Assembly (NCBI RefSeq): GCF_028009165.1
Contig: NC_079245.1
Span: 372,001-436,000 of the forward strand
Source: Akanthomyces muscarius
Taxonomy: Eukaryota > Ascomycota > Sordariomycetes > Hypocreales > Cordycipitaceae
Direction of reading: 5' to 3'
DNA length: 64,000 bases
The notes under the pieces are model-generated. The model was given only the letters and a program-made list of their open reading frames with translations, did no database searches and was not told where the DNA came from. A program made the translations under genes and the position numbers. How positions within the stretch are numbered: position 1 is the first letter of the stretch; every line of letters starts with the position of its first letter. This document shows, in pieces, positions 20,688 to 32,731 of the stretch.

Positions 20688-23600
20688 TTTTCTTACTTTT
20701 GTGTCGCTCTGTGAGCAACTCGACTGTCAAGATCGAGCCTTGCTTCCAACGTTGGCGAATTGAGCCTGTCGCTCTCTATTTGAATGAGAGGCAATGGCAT
20801 GTGGAAGAAGCGATGGTGTGCGCGAATTCAACGGCAGCATGACCTGAATGGCGCCGTGGCGCTCACCCAGACGCAGTGGGCTGTGAAGCTGGGCGTCGAT
20901 CTTCTTGTTACAAGCTTCTGGTCCACTCGCCAATACTAACTACGGCGTACTAAACCTAAAATTTACTCAAAGCGCAGGTTCAAGCTTGAAATTATCCGGG
21001 TTACTTGCTCCTACCCTGTATCTTTTTGACATGGTGTTTTTTACGGTTTATCTGACGAGCTTGAGTCGTTTCCATCGCAACGACAATTCAACTGGACCGA
21101 CCGCGGTTGGAGTTGACACCCTGCTGGTGGCGGAGGCTGAAGGACGGCAGGCTGTTGTGTGACCGTAATCATACGGTCTGCCGGGTCTGGGCGCCAAGGT
21201 GTCACCTTTTTCGGAGCAGAATATGCAGCCCAATGAATTGAGCAAACAAGCTGGAAATAGAGAGTTGCTCTGCAATGCCCAACCAACTTGCTGCGCTAAT
21301 TATAAAGATATCAACGGCTTCAAGCGCAGCCTAGGGTAGGGCTGTATTGAGGCCTGCAGCGAAACATGCACCCAAACAAACATAAACAACAACCGCGGGC
21401 ATATTGCAGCCTAATAAATAATGGAGTGGGCTTTGCCTAGGTTGCCTGTGCTAGGGCCATCAACAACAGTTCATGGGCTGGTCCACAGCTCTCAGCAAGG
21501 AGATGACAGGCTTGCTACTGGGAGACACGCCATGGTGGCGTTGCGCGTGATGGGAGGTGATCTCGCGCCACGCCAACAAGCCGCTGCAGCGTCCATGATG
21601 GCGATCTTGACCCGAGAGAAGCTTCATCGTTTGCTGAAAGCATTTTTTACTACAGAAGCCGGCTCTTATATCGCTACTTCCAGGACTTCGGCAAGGCCGT
21701 TGCTAGCCCTGAGGCGAGACTGCGCAAGACCAGGCGAGGCGAATGTCACTAGCCTGCACTAGCCTTGCCAATACCGTCCAGACTGTGTGTCGGCCGGGTG
21801 TCCCGTGCAAGGGTCCAGGCCTTGAGCTTGAGAAAGGCGCCTGGCGCGGCCGGAGGAGTTTCAAAATCGATGCAGGATGCAGCCATATCCTGGATAGTTG
21901 GAAAAATCTCTGGGTTTGTTTGACAAATAAGTTATCAGTAGCCCAGCAGATAGTGTCATGCTGCTGCTTGCCGAGTATCGCAAGGTCCGGGCGAATGCTG
22001 CAAGACACACTGACCGTCGCTTCATGGGCGCGTGCTGCGCGGGCAAATGGGCCAAATATTTTGACAAATGTGTCCAGGCTGCGAGAGAAAGACAAACGCA
22101 GGGTATGAAAGGTGCAGAATTACGGATAGATTGCACGGTGCACACTTTTGTGAATACAATCGGCTAGTGGCAGCACCCAGTGATGAATGAAGGAAGCAAG
22201 CCTCAGTATCGACGGCGCGATGGTTATATTAAACGAAGACCTGCTCGTGCCTGAGCTAGCAAGTCGACGAGCACATGAGCAGTACAGGGATATTGTTTGT
22301 TGGGTTGCATCAGCATCGTCAATATCCACAGCGGTATGGCAGGCCGACACGTTGTTTCGGCTCAAAGCCAGCAGTGCTGCGGAGTATCCGTGTCGGTGGT
22401 AACTTTGCGGGTGTTCCCAGCATTGGGGGGGTAGTATTTCACGATGTCAAGTAGCCAATATGCTGGAGACTGTGAGAACGCGAGGAGGAAAAAAATTTCC
22501 TTCTTGCCACGCGACCAAGCGTCCCTGCGTGGATACGGGAGGGACCCCGGCGAGTCGCTCCGAAAATAATAATAATCCCGGGGCTCAGCTGACATGCTGG
22601 TACTATTTCATGCAGTGGAGGTACACTACTAGAAATTTCTTCTTGAAGGAACAGTAACTAATTATTTAGCTTGTGAAAGGGTAGCCGGCAGCCCTCGATG
22701 CAGCTAACAGCAACAGCAGGGGAATACGAGTCTTGTTGGTACCAGTACAGTAGCACAGAGGTGTAACAGGCAAGCCGAGCCTCATACGCTAAAATTAGCC
22801 GGCTGGCCGTGCAGGCGAAATATCTGGTGCCACGTCGGCGAGGTGAAGATGTGAGTGAATCGCTGCTTGTTCCGCGGCGAGTCAGTGGTGATTGGTCCCG
22901 TGGCCAGACAGAGAAGGCCGTTGCATTAGCCAAGGCTCCAGCCGACAAGCAGCAGTGGCATGTCTGTACTGGGCAATGCGAAAGCGGCTCTACTTCACTC
23001 GGTCAATTAAATGCGCCTCTCAGCCATTTCCCATGCGGCCGGATGAATATGGCCGAAAATAGTCCCATTTGCTCGTTGGTGGAAACTGGAGGCGCCCACA
23101 GCTAGCCGGGTTCTGGCCGACAGCTAACTACGACGAGGCTGCTCAGATTGGCCGAAGCTACTGTAGGATGGCTGTGATTTACACGCCCCCCTCCGCCCCA
23201 GGCGAACGACGACGGGCTTGCCGTGTGTTTGCTTGCGGGACGGCATCCTACCTGATGTCTAGTTGGCTGGCAACCAAAGCAACCAGGCACCTTATTAGTT
23301 TGCTGAGAGGGTGTGGTGTCATTCTGTCGGTTGCCAAGCGACTTCTGGGCTGGCGCGCGAGCGGCTCAAGCAGAGGGACGGATGCAGCAGCCCAGATCTG
23401 TCATGTTCCGGGTAACACAATAAGAGCCGTGATGAGAGACACCCAAACAAAGGCAGCATTCCAGTCGCCGCCCGCATCATGGAAACGGCGCCACCTGGCT
23501 GTAGACATGGGTACCCGGCAAATGTTTGAGTAAATAAATAACTTAGCCAGCGGCGATGCCCAACTGTACACTGGTGATAGATATGTAAGTTTGGCTCTCC

Positions 23601-25131
23601 GTTCACGCTATTGATGACGGACTGACGGAGCTTCTGGCCGGCGGCGTCTTTATTACACGCTGGTGGCTAATAAGTTACGAATAGCACAAAAAAAAATCAT
23701 GTGGCGTCCCGCTGAGGCGAGAATGAGGGGCCCCAGAGGACCCAAAACCATCCGTGTCTCCAAGGGCCCTCTTTATTCAGCCACGGTATGGAGGAGTCAT
23801 GGGGAAGAAAGCGAAAACTCTAACGACGGAAACAGCTGAATCGGGGGCAGAGAAGCCACAGACGCAGGCGCTCCTGGGCAACCGGGGGGGGAGCCAGATT
23901 CCCATCGTCAGGATGGGGGCGGTCATCGCAAATAGGTTGTCGGTCGCAAAATGTCAACACAATGCCTTGTTGGATGGCCAGGTATTTCACATGGACAATG
24001 TCGCGGGTGTACCGCTGCTACTCTGCTCCCTTGTCTCGGTTTGATGGCTATTGTGACCACGCGAGCGGACGGGCGCCTCGCGCAAAGAAATTAAACCACC
24101 ACCGTCCGGCCCTTCTCGGCGCTTCTCCCCCCCAAAATCCCCAGCGCAGAGTGGCTCCGGGGGGGAAGAAACTTACTAGGGGAGGGGGGCTGTCCCCAGA
24201 CAAGCCTCATCACGGAAAGTGGCATGGCAATGTGCGAAACCTTCGGGGGGGGCGCGCCAGCAGAATGGGGAGTTGGGGAAAGCCCACCATGAGGAGGGGG
24301 AGGGGAGCCGCTCTCTCCATCTTCTGAGGCTTCGTTGGCTTCTCAAGCTTCCATGAGCTCCCAAGCCTTCGGCCCTTCTTTGCAGCCTCGACGGGGCCAG
24401 GCCTCTTGGACTTCGCTGCCACTTCGGTCGGCTCTCCACCTCGGGAGCCATCCAGGAGGAAGCTCTCTCTCTTTGGGGTTCGTGGCCCGTCCCAGCTTAC
24501 TGGCAGCATAGTGTACAAGCTTTGCGTTGCAACTCTATCCCCAGGCTTTTCCCCAGACGCGCGCGACCTCGCCCGTATTCCACTGACTCTTTCCATCACG
24601 CCACTGTAGCGTGCTCTCTCTCTCTCTCGCTCTCTCAGCCCATCCACCTACGCACACCCCCTGTCCGCAGCCGGCCGACTAGTTTGTGTGATTGTTTCTT
24701 CTGCTCGTGCTGTGAATGTCTGAGCTATGTCCACACCCCCCGTGAGTTCACACCAAATCTGGGCTTCATACCTGGTCCAGAATCTCCTCCAACGGCGCCT
24801 CCCAACCCCTGTTCCGGATCCCCCAAGTCAGCCATGGCCGCCAAACCGCCGAAGGAGTTGTTTGGGGTCCCCCAATTAGCTTTTCTTCCCCCATCCTCGT
24901 AAGCTTTGCGGGTGTAAAGCCAAACGAAAAAAAAAAGCCCAGAGCACCACCAGACGTGTCGAGGTCTTCACCAGTATAAGAACCCATCGTCACCCTCCCA
25001 CACCCCTTCCTGTCCATCTTTGTCTTACTCCTTTGTCGTCTGTGTCTCACCAATCCACTCCCCATTGTTCGTAAACCTATTGTCAACGCAGGTTCAAGAA
25101 CAAAAACACCACCACCACCAACCTTTTCACC
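20688..25131. other. 4.4 kb gene-free region upstream of the hexose transporter
   Basis: No supported gene. The right third is rich in G and C runs (e.g. 23885-23892, 24127-24134, 24160-24190, 24246-24256, 24290-24304) and has a CT-repeat at 24612-24638 and a pyrimidine-rich leader up to 25131. A possible 5'-UTR intron acceptor (CAACGCAG) is at ~25084-25091. G-run hexamers of the SYGGRG type recognised by the fungal glucose repressor CreA are frequent, but base composition alone could give this. Confidence 0.6.
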
Positions 25132-26878
25132 ATGTCTGCCACCGAAAAGGTCGAGGTTGGCGAATTCCGCCAGGAGGACATCACCCTCCACGCCGCGCAG
25201 GATGTCGAGGCCATTGAGGCGCCCGTCACATGGAAGGCCTACCTCATGTGCGCTTTCGCCTCCTTTGGTGGCATCTTCTTCGGTTACGATTCCGGTTACA
25301 TCAACGGTGTCACCGCTTCCAAGGTCTTCTACGAGGCCGTCGAAGGCATCGGCGCTCCGAAGCTCAGTGACCCCAACAATTCTCTGATCGTCTCCATCCT
25401 CTCCTGCGGTACCTTCTTCGGTGCTCTGATTGCCGGTGATATGGCCGACTGGATGGGCCGCAAGTGGACTGTCATTCTGGGCTGCCTCATCTACGCCGTT
25501 GGTGTTGCTATTCAGATGATCACCAGCCCTTCCCACGCTCTTGGCCCCATCGTTGCCGGTCGTCTCATCGCTGGTCTTGGTGTCGGCTTCGAATCCGCCA
25601 TTGTCATTCTCTACATGTCCGAGATTGTGAGTCTCCTTCCTCTCCTTGAAGCAACGCTTGATGCTAATGCCTTTCCAGTGCCCCCGCAAGGTCCGTGGTG
25701 CTCTTGTCTCCGGATACCAGTTCTGCATCACCATTGGTCTCATGCTGGCTGCCATCGTCGTCAACTACACCTCTAAAATCGAGAACACCTCCTCCTACCG
25801 CATTCCTATTGGCATCCAGTTCCCCTGGGCTGCCATCCTCGGCTGCGGTCTCCTGTTCCTCCCCGAGTCGCCCAGATACTACATCAAGAAGGGCAAGGTT
25901 GCCAAGGCTGTCCAGTCTATCGCCAAGCTCCGTGGCCAGCCTGAGAACTCCGAGTTTGTCCAGAGCGAGGTCGCCGAGATTGTTGCCAACGAGGAGTACG
26001 AGCGCGCTCTGATTCCCTCGACCACCTGGTTCGGCAGTTGGGCCAACTGCTTCAAGGGCAGTGTCTGGGCTTCCAAGTCTAATCTGCGCCGCACCATTCT
26101 CGGTACTTCTCTCCAGATGATGCAGCAGTGGACTGGTGTCAACTTTATTTTCTACTTCTCTGCCACCTTCCTCAAGTCAACCGGCGCCATCAAGAACGTC
26201 TTTCTGACTTCCATGATCTTCACCATCATCAACGTCCTTTCCACCCCTCTATCCTTCTGGACTGTTGAGCGATTCGGTCGTCGTTCCATCCTCCTCGTCG
26301 GTGCTGGCGGTATGCTTGTCTGCCAGTTCCTCGTCGCCATCATTGGTGTCACTTCCGGTTTTGACAAGGTTCACGCGACTCCCACCCCCGAGGACCCTGC
26401 CGCGACTACTCCCAACAACCTGAGTGCCGTCAACGCTCAGATTGCTTTCATTTCCATCTTCATCTTCTTCTTCGCCTCCACTTGGGGCCCCGGTGCTTGG
26501 GTTGTCATTGGTGAAATTTTCCCTCTCCCCATCCGTTCGCGCGGTGTCGGTCTTTCCACCGCCTCCAACTGGCTCTGGAACACTATCATTGCTGTCATCA
26601 CCCCCTACATGGTCGGCACCGACAAGGGCAACCTGAAGTCCAAGGTCTTCTTCATCTGGGGTGGTCTTTGCACCTGCGCCTTTGTCTACACTTACTTCCT
26701 CGTGCCCGAGACCAAGGGCCTGTCACTTGAGCAAGTTGACAAGATGATGGAAGAGACTACTCCCCGTACCTCTGCCAAGTGGAAGCCCCATTCCACTTTC
26801 GCCGGTGAGATGAGCACTGGTGGTCACCTGGACAAGCATGTCATCGAGGATGTTGAGCGCCGCGGCTCTGCTATTTAA
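25132..26878 (+). CDS. MFS hexose (glucose) transporter
   Basis: Exons 25132..25626 and 25679..26878 around a 52-bp intron; 564 aa. Sugar-porter motifs are all present: FFGYDSGYINGV in TM1, ADWMGRKW, GRLIAGLGVGFESAIV, MSEICPRKVRGALVSGYQF across the splice, LPESPRYYIKKGK, QQWTGVNFIFYF, VERFGRRS and PETKGLSLEQVDKMMEE. It has twelve transmembrane segments and cytoplasmic ends. It resembles the glucose carriers of filamentous ascomycetes; a sensor-like role (RCO-3 type) is an alternative since the tail is only ~50 residues. Codon use is strongly biased to C-ending codons (GTC, ACC, CTC, ATC), unlike most neighbours, implying very high expression, which fits the large upstream region. Confidence 0.93.
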
Positions 26879-27522
26879 GCGTGCCGGGTCGGCATGGAGT
26901 TTGATTTATGTATCAAGATGAACGAGTAAAGCACATACCCCCGTGGACAAGTTTGCGGATGTTACTTATATATGAGGAAGTTGTAATTGATTGAAATAAG
27001 CCTTAATAACCATTTCTTGACGAAGTTTGATGCCCTACCCCGCATGTGAATGAGTGACATTCTTGCTCACTTTGCCCTCGTGCATCGTGTGACTTGACAG
27101 CGCTGGACCAAATCCTGTCGAGCCAATGGGTTTACGAGAGCGCCGACCTCGCGAAAAGACGGAGAATGAGACCCTGACCGGACTTGCATCTGCTTACACA
27201 AGATATTGAGGCAGAAAACGTTATCGCACGGTCGGTATTACTGATCGTACTGCAAAATACCGTGATAACTGTAACAGTATCTGACAACACGATCAATTAG
27301 AGCGCATGACCGCGGCCGTGCCAGTTAACTAACGTTAGCTAGTTAGTTATGGGTCACCCCTCCGATTTGCCCCTCCGAAGAAAAAACTCCATGCCGCTCC
27401 CTAGTCTATGACATGCTTTTGCGCCCTACTTGACTCTCGAGCAGGTGAGACATTCGACTGAAATGCCGCGATAGTCGCAGAATCGAGGGCATTTTACCAA
27501 ATAAAAATCAACCTTGGGCGCC
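26879..27522. other. Intergenic, nothing recognised
   Basis: Contains the 3' UTR of the hexose transporter, the palindromic AACTAACGTTAGCTAGTTAGTT at 27326-27347 and the promoter of the aldo-keto reductase gene. Confidence 0.5.
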
Positions 27523-28689
27523 ATGGATGCCCAGCGCTCGACTTCCCGGCCCTTGTCCGAGGTGCTGCCACCGCTGATTTTGGGGACCGCCACTTTTAAC
27601 CACCAATACCATCCCGACCCATCGCGGATGCCGTACGCCGACATTGTACGACGCGCTCTCGACCACAACATTGCTGCCTTTGACACGTCGCCTTACTACG
27701 GCCCTTCCGAGATTCTTTTGGGCGAGGCGCTGCGTCGCATTGAGCCGGCGCCGGCGCGCGACTCGTACTTCCTCATAACCAAAGCCGGGCGCATTGCGGG
27801 TGATGAGTTTGACTACTCCCCTGCCTGGGTCCGATACAGCATATTTCGAAGCCTCGAACGACTCGGAACCGACCACCTCGATCTTGTCTATATGCATGAT
27901 GTGGAATTCGTATCTGCGGCTGAAGTGCTCGGCGCCGTCACCGAGCTGAGACGTCTTCGTGACGAAGGCGTCATTCGTTACGTCGGCATCAGCGGATACC
28001 CCGTCGAGACACTGGCTTTCTTGTCGGAGAGGATCTTGCAGGAAACGTCTGAGCCGATTGATGCTGTTTTGTCTTACGGGCAATTTTGCCTCCAGAACGC
28101 TGTGCTTGGGCGGGCAGAGCTCCTGGATCGATTTGCGTCGGCCGGCGTCGACTGTATACTGAATGCCAGCATGCTCGGCATGGGGTTGTTGACCTCGCAG
28201 GGCATCAACAGCCTGCCAATGGGTGCTTGGCATCCAGCGCCACTAGAGCTGCGCGAGGCTTGCCATGGCCTCGCTGCCATTGCTGCAACAGAGAACAGGC
28301 ACCTGGAGGAAGTCGCTATCAGATGGTCTTTGCGCAACTGGATCTACCAAGGGTCTAGATTCGGGACGAAATGCTACAACAGCAATACCTGTGGGAAATT
28401 CCCTGCGCGTATTGGAGCAAGCGTCATGGGCGTTTCAACAGTGGACCAGTTGGAGGAGACCTGGGAGCTCTGGCAAAGTGTGATTAATGAGCAAGGCCAA
28501 GATACTACCAACTCCTTGGTAGAAAATAGAATGTGGCCAAGCTTAGGCAGATGGAAAGACTTCGCATGGGTAAGCGGCGGGCCATCCTTTACAAACACTC
28601 GCAAGGTTCTGGGCGTTGTCCCAGATGATGATATTGCGAAACGATGCGGCCTTTCCACTAGCCAAGTGGTTGGCGATGCGAAGCTGTAA
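27523..28689 (+). CDS. Aldo-keto reductase, D-arabinose 1-dehydrogenase type (Ara2-like)
   Basis: Single exon, 388 aa from the ATG at 27523 (GCCATGG context). An (alpha/beta)8 aldo-keto reductase with LPPLILGTATFNHQYHP, AAFDTSPYYG (D54, Y59), ITKAGR (K87) and VYMHDVEF (H125), the Asp/Tyr/Lys/His tetrad. The YMHDVEF phrase and the lack of a long cofactor loop fit the NAD-dependent Ara2/L-galactose dehydrogenase group. In yeast Ara2 oxidises D-arabinose to the lactone precursor of erythroascorbate. The substrate here is inferred. The segment RNWIYQGSRFGTKCYNSN replaces a more usual loop but no splice pair removes it. Same strand as Arp6, 229 bp upstream. Confidence 0.88.
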   Translation: MDAQRSTSRPLSEVLPPLILGTATFNHQYHPDPSRMPYADIVRRALDHNIAAFDTSPYYGPSEILLGEALRRIEPAPARDSYFLITKAGRIAGDEFDYSPAWVRYSIFRSLERLGTDHLDLVYMHDVEFVSAAEVLGAVTELRRLRDEGVIRYVGISGYPVETLAFLSERILQETSEPIDAVLSYGQFCLQNAVLGRAELLDRFASAGVDCILNASMLGMGLLTSQGINSLPMGAWHPAPLELREACHGLAAIAATENRHLEEVAIRWSLRNWIYQGSRFGTKCYNSNTCGKFPARIGASVMGVSTVDQLEETWELWQSVINEQGQDTTNSLVENRMWPSLGRWKDFAWVSGGPSFTNTRKVLGVVPDDDIAKRCGLSTSQVVGDAKL

Positions 28690-28918
28690 AAGGCCGCACA
28701 TACGATTTCAACGATACAAATGTACATAAAATATCGATAAACATAGATTCTAGACTATAAATACATCCAAAATCAAAGAAATAAATCCATCGTGGACGTG
28801 CACATATGACGGGCCTGCCCCACGTGATCTCGCGATGTTGCTTCTACGAAGACCAGGCTCCAACCTTCAACATTCTTCGCGTCACCCAACCACGACGACA
28901 GACCCTTAGTCGATCCAC

Positions 28919-30315
28919 ATGGCCGGCGGACGAAAAGCGAAAGCGCCGGCACCGCCTCCGAAGCCGACCAACACTTTTGTCCTCGACAATGGCGCCTCTA
29001 CCCTGAAGGCAGGCTTTGTCCTTGACGGAGTGATTGACGTGCCCGAAGTTATCCCCAACTGCATCGCGCGCGACCGAACTCGGAAGATATACGTCGCTTC
29101 AGAGCTCGACAAATGTACCGACTTCGGCGAGATCCAATTTCGACGACCTGTTGAAAAGGGCTTCATCGTCAACTGGGAGGTGCAGTCGGAGATCTGGGAC
29201 TACGAGTTCTTTGGTAGCAAAGCGCCATTCCCATGCGATCCGTCAGAGACGCGACTTGTGCTTGCCGAGCCTCCGAATGGACTTCCTGTTTTACAGTCAA
29301 ACTGCGATCAGATAGTTTTTGAGGAATATGGCTTTGAAAGCTACTACCGAGGGGTTGGTACGTTGCTGAGCATTGCCTGCGCTACGTTCTACACAACTGA
29401 CCATCTCCAGGACCGGCATTCAACGCATATCACGACTTGCAATCTCTGTTCCGAACACCGATGGATGCCGCGACAACCCCCAACGTCCCTGCCGAGATTC
29501 TTCTTGTCGTCGACTCGGGATATTCTCACACCACAGTGACGCCAGTGTTCCAAGGCCGGCCGCTGCATTCCGCGGTGCGTCGCCTAGACGTAGGAGGCAA
29601 GCTCCTCACCAACTACATGGCCCGACAAATATCCCTACGACACTTTGACGTCCGAAACGACCCGCACATCGTCAACGAGATGAAGGAGCTGGCGTGCTTC
29701 GTCTCGCTCGACTTCAAGGGTGACCTGGAAAAGTCGTGGAAAGGGACCCGAGGACAGAAGCGACCGGACTATGTGTCAGGCGGCGGCATAGCCAAGGATT
29801 ATATTCTTCCCGATTTCCACGCCAAGCTGAAGGGCTCCCTGCGCGACTACGACCCGGCGAACCACTCGAAAGCACAGAAGCTCGCCGCGACGCAGGCGGA
29901 CGAAGACGTGCTCACGCTCCGAAACGAACGATTCATAGTACCCGAGATATTGTTCAACCCCGCCGATATTGGAATGCGGCAGCCCGGCATCGCCGAGCTC
30001 ATCTACCAATCACTGCAGGATCTGCCGGTCGGCTTGTGGCCTGGCCTGCTCGCCAACATTGTGGCAGTGGGAGGCAACACTCTCTTTGAAGGCTTCATCC
30101 AGCGGTTGCAGAAGGAAGTCGTTCAGCGAGTGCCCGACGACTGCGTTGTCCGCGTTGCGCGGCCGCCCGAGCCCATCACGAGCACATGGACTGGTGCCGC
30201 CAACCTGGCAAACCATCCCAACATTGAGAAGCTCGCAGTCACAAAGCAGCAGTACGAGGAACATGGCCAGGCATGGCTGGCGCGCAAGTTCTTGTCAGGG
30301 CCTGACGGGTCATGA
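28919..30315 (+). CDS. arp6: Actin-related protein 6 (SWR1 complex)
   Basis: Exons 28919..29357 and 29411..30315 around a 53-bp intron (donor G|GTACGT, acceptor CTCCAG) that gives YYRGVGPAFNAYHDLQSLF; 447 aa. Arp6 is a nuclear subunit of the SWR1 chromatin remodeller that deposits H2A.Z. Actin-fold motifs are FVLDNGASTLKAGF near the N-terminus, LLVVDSGYSHTTVTPV, IRHFDVRND-like RQISLRHFDV, and NIVAVGGNTLFEGF. The Arp6-specific WDYEFFG and DFGEIQFRRP are present. Length matches Arp6 orthologues (~440 aa), not conventional actin (375). Confidence 0.95.
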
Positions 30316-30841
30316 TTCTGGCCTGGGTTTCCAAGAACATTTTTATCTACCATGACAGCGCGTGCGATACCATGTACAACGAGGTGGCTTCTTGGCCGTG
30401 CCGACTGTTGTGAGCTGAGTCTACCGGCAGTCTTGGAAATACGGTCCAGTGATGACTGCTCCATAGCGCCGTCTTCCTTTGGAGCCGATCTCGCCCCGCC
30501 TCCGATGGCACAACCAAGTTTGTTGCCGTGAGGCCAATCTTTCGGGGGAACATAACAAGACCCGAATACGCCACACTAATATGGCGAGAACTAAAAAAGG
30601 GCATCTAACAGCATCCCTCCAGTAGTACATGCAACTCATGCTTACGGGTTCGCGGGCTGAGATAGTCTTCGGTCATAGATGAGTTGAGATTAAGCTAAAT
30701 AGAGGTCTGCTTATGAGTGGCGCTACAACTCCATCAATCAAATTCACACAAATCCAATCTTGGGCCCCCAATTTCGGGCAAAAGGCCGCAAATGCGCTTA
30801 AAACTGCTAGTCGTAAAAATATGGGCAAATGCATATGCTGT
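30316..30841. other. 3' regions of Arp6 and of the F-box gene
   Basis: Convergent 3' ends 526 bp apart; no gene recognised between them. Confidence 0.5.
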
Positions 30842-32731
30842 TTAGAATCCGGCTCTCCGGCGGATGTGGTCCAGGTGGCGGATGTCACGTAGCATGGCTG
30901 GGGGCGGCGGGCTACCCTCATGTCCCTTTGTTTTGGCCATTCTGCGGCCTCGAGAAACGCACCAGTCACACTAAAATCGGTCAGCTTTTATTTTATGTGA
31001 CGTTCGGTGGTGGTTTGACACTTACAAAGTCGGCCGAGGACCCTTCGTTGTGAACGGTGCAGTAGCCGGCGCAGCACTTTTTGCAGACTCGCTGCGTCTT
31101 GTCTATGCAATCGTCGCACTGGCTAATGTTAGCATCTGTAAAAGTGGCAGCGCTGGACAGTCCTCTTACGCTGTTGCCGCACTCCCAGCAGCTTTTGGTC
31201 ACTCGGCTCTAGAGATGATGCGTTAGCCCATGGAGAAGAAAGATGCCGCGAGGCAATTCCAGAGAAAGCACCAAATATGACAACGGTCGCAGCATACTTG
31301 TTCGTCTCGGGAGAGCTAGCGAGTAAGATCCACGACCTCATGTCATACTCGATGCGTTTGCTGGAGATGATCTCGCGAGAACTGTGCACTCATTGCACAT
31401 GTGAGTTTGTACCTTGATCTTTGGGGTAGCTTCTTCAAGAAACATGTAATCTTCAAGCTGGCCAATGCCATCACCATCATCCATGATGACAACGGCCGGC
31501 TCGTGGTGAGAGCCCTGGCTGGGCAGCTGGTAGCACGACTCGCACCACCACTTGTTACAGCAGTGGCAGTAGCGCTGGCTGATGCACTCGGCGCATCGAG
31601 GCACAAAGGCTGTCGCCGTCGGCCCAGGCGCAGTTGCCGCTCTGAGCGACGAAGACATGATGGGCAGGGGCGCCAGCAAGGGCAAATCGCTCACGGCATG
31701 CGAGCTCGGCGCAATCAGTCCTTCGGGGGCTTTGCCGCAGCCCACACAGCCCGACAGGGAGTACGTAGCAACGGCAGGCCCATGTTCAGCGAGGACGTTG
31801 GCCATTCCGGCAGCCGAGCTGTTGCGGTGTCGCGGTCCTTGGCAAAGCAGCGCATCAAAGGCGATGACGCCACTGCAGGCGAGCAAGCAGTTTGCCCACT
31901 CGACGGGGACGGGGCGCTTCAGCTGTCGGCCCTTGACATCCCACCAAGCATCGCGGCTGTGCTGCAAAGAATCAGTCAATGCGCCCAGGCTGCGCTGGTT
32001 CCATTCGGCGCCGACGCTGGCTGGGCTGTAGCCAGCAGTAGCGGACTGCGGAGAAGAAACGCCGTCCTTGGGGCCAAACAGATAAAGGCCCTTGAGGCGC
32101 GGGCTTCCGTCGCGGCTCGGGCGGCAGGCATACTGAAGTGCGCCGCGAAGCTTCCCGTGGTTGAGGTTCTTCACATCGCGGATGGAAAGCAGCCTTACGC
32201 TGAATTTGGAGTCGTTGATGATGTCATGACAAAAGTCCGCCGTCACGGAGAGTCCATCGAGAACAAGTGTCTGCACATCTTGTAGGATGTGCTGCCTCTG
32301 CAGAGTCGAGAATAATCCTCGCAATGGGCCAGCGTAGAAGCTAGGTAGTATTCACATTAGTACTAGTTGATACGAAGAATGGTGCAGAGGACAGACACTG
32401 TCGTGGCTCCTCGGGTGACTACTTACTCCTCCTCTGTCAGGTTTTCATCAAGCTGTGTATTTCTCCAAATCTCACCGCCGTGGTCAATTGCGCCGAGATC
32501 AGCGTGGGCTCTCTTGACGGTCCTGAGATCCAAATGGCGATAGACACCTGGGGTGTGGATGATGGTGTCTCGGAGGGCTCGGTTCGTTGCTGTGAGCTTG
32601 GTAATTGAAGATGGCGACAAATGAGCAACAATATGAGATAGAATAAGTGTATTGTGAAATATATCCAGCAAATCTGTAGCGGATCTCTTAAATCCTTCGC
32701 GTTCTGTGCTGATGATGATGGCTTCGCCCAT
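30842..32731 (-). CDS. F-box protein with cysteine-rich C-terminus
   Basis: Proposed exons 32731..32427, 32340..31413, 31208..31170, 31118..31026, 30970..30842 (minus); 497 aa. It starts at the ATG at 32731 (MGEAIIISTEREG). Residues ~20-70 are an F-box (LILSHIVAHLSPSSITKLTATNRAL), implying an SCF ubiquitin-ligase substrate adaptor. The middle has leucine-rich, fungal F-box-like sequence. The C-terminus is a chain of CxxC pairs: CVGCGKAPEG, RCAECISQRYCHCCNKWWCESC, then CWECGNSCDDCIDKTQRVCKKCCAGYC and CDWCVSRGRR, each extended precisely by splicing of 51- and 55-bp introns. The 204-bp segment 31209-31412 is treated as one intron (GTACAA..CTCTAG), but a further exon could hide there; the rest is firm. 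Confidence 0.75.

Noticed and set aside
24766..25764. 332-codon open frame on the minus strand
   Set aside because: Antisense of the first exon of the hexose transporter and its leader; a product of strong codon bias.
31401..32285. 294-codon open frame on the plus strand
   Set aside because: Antisense to the F-box protein; Ala/Arg-rich with no motif.
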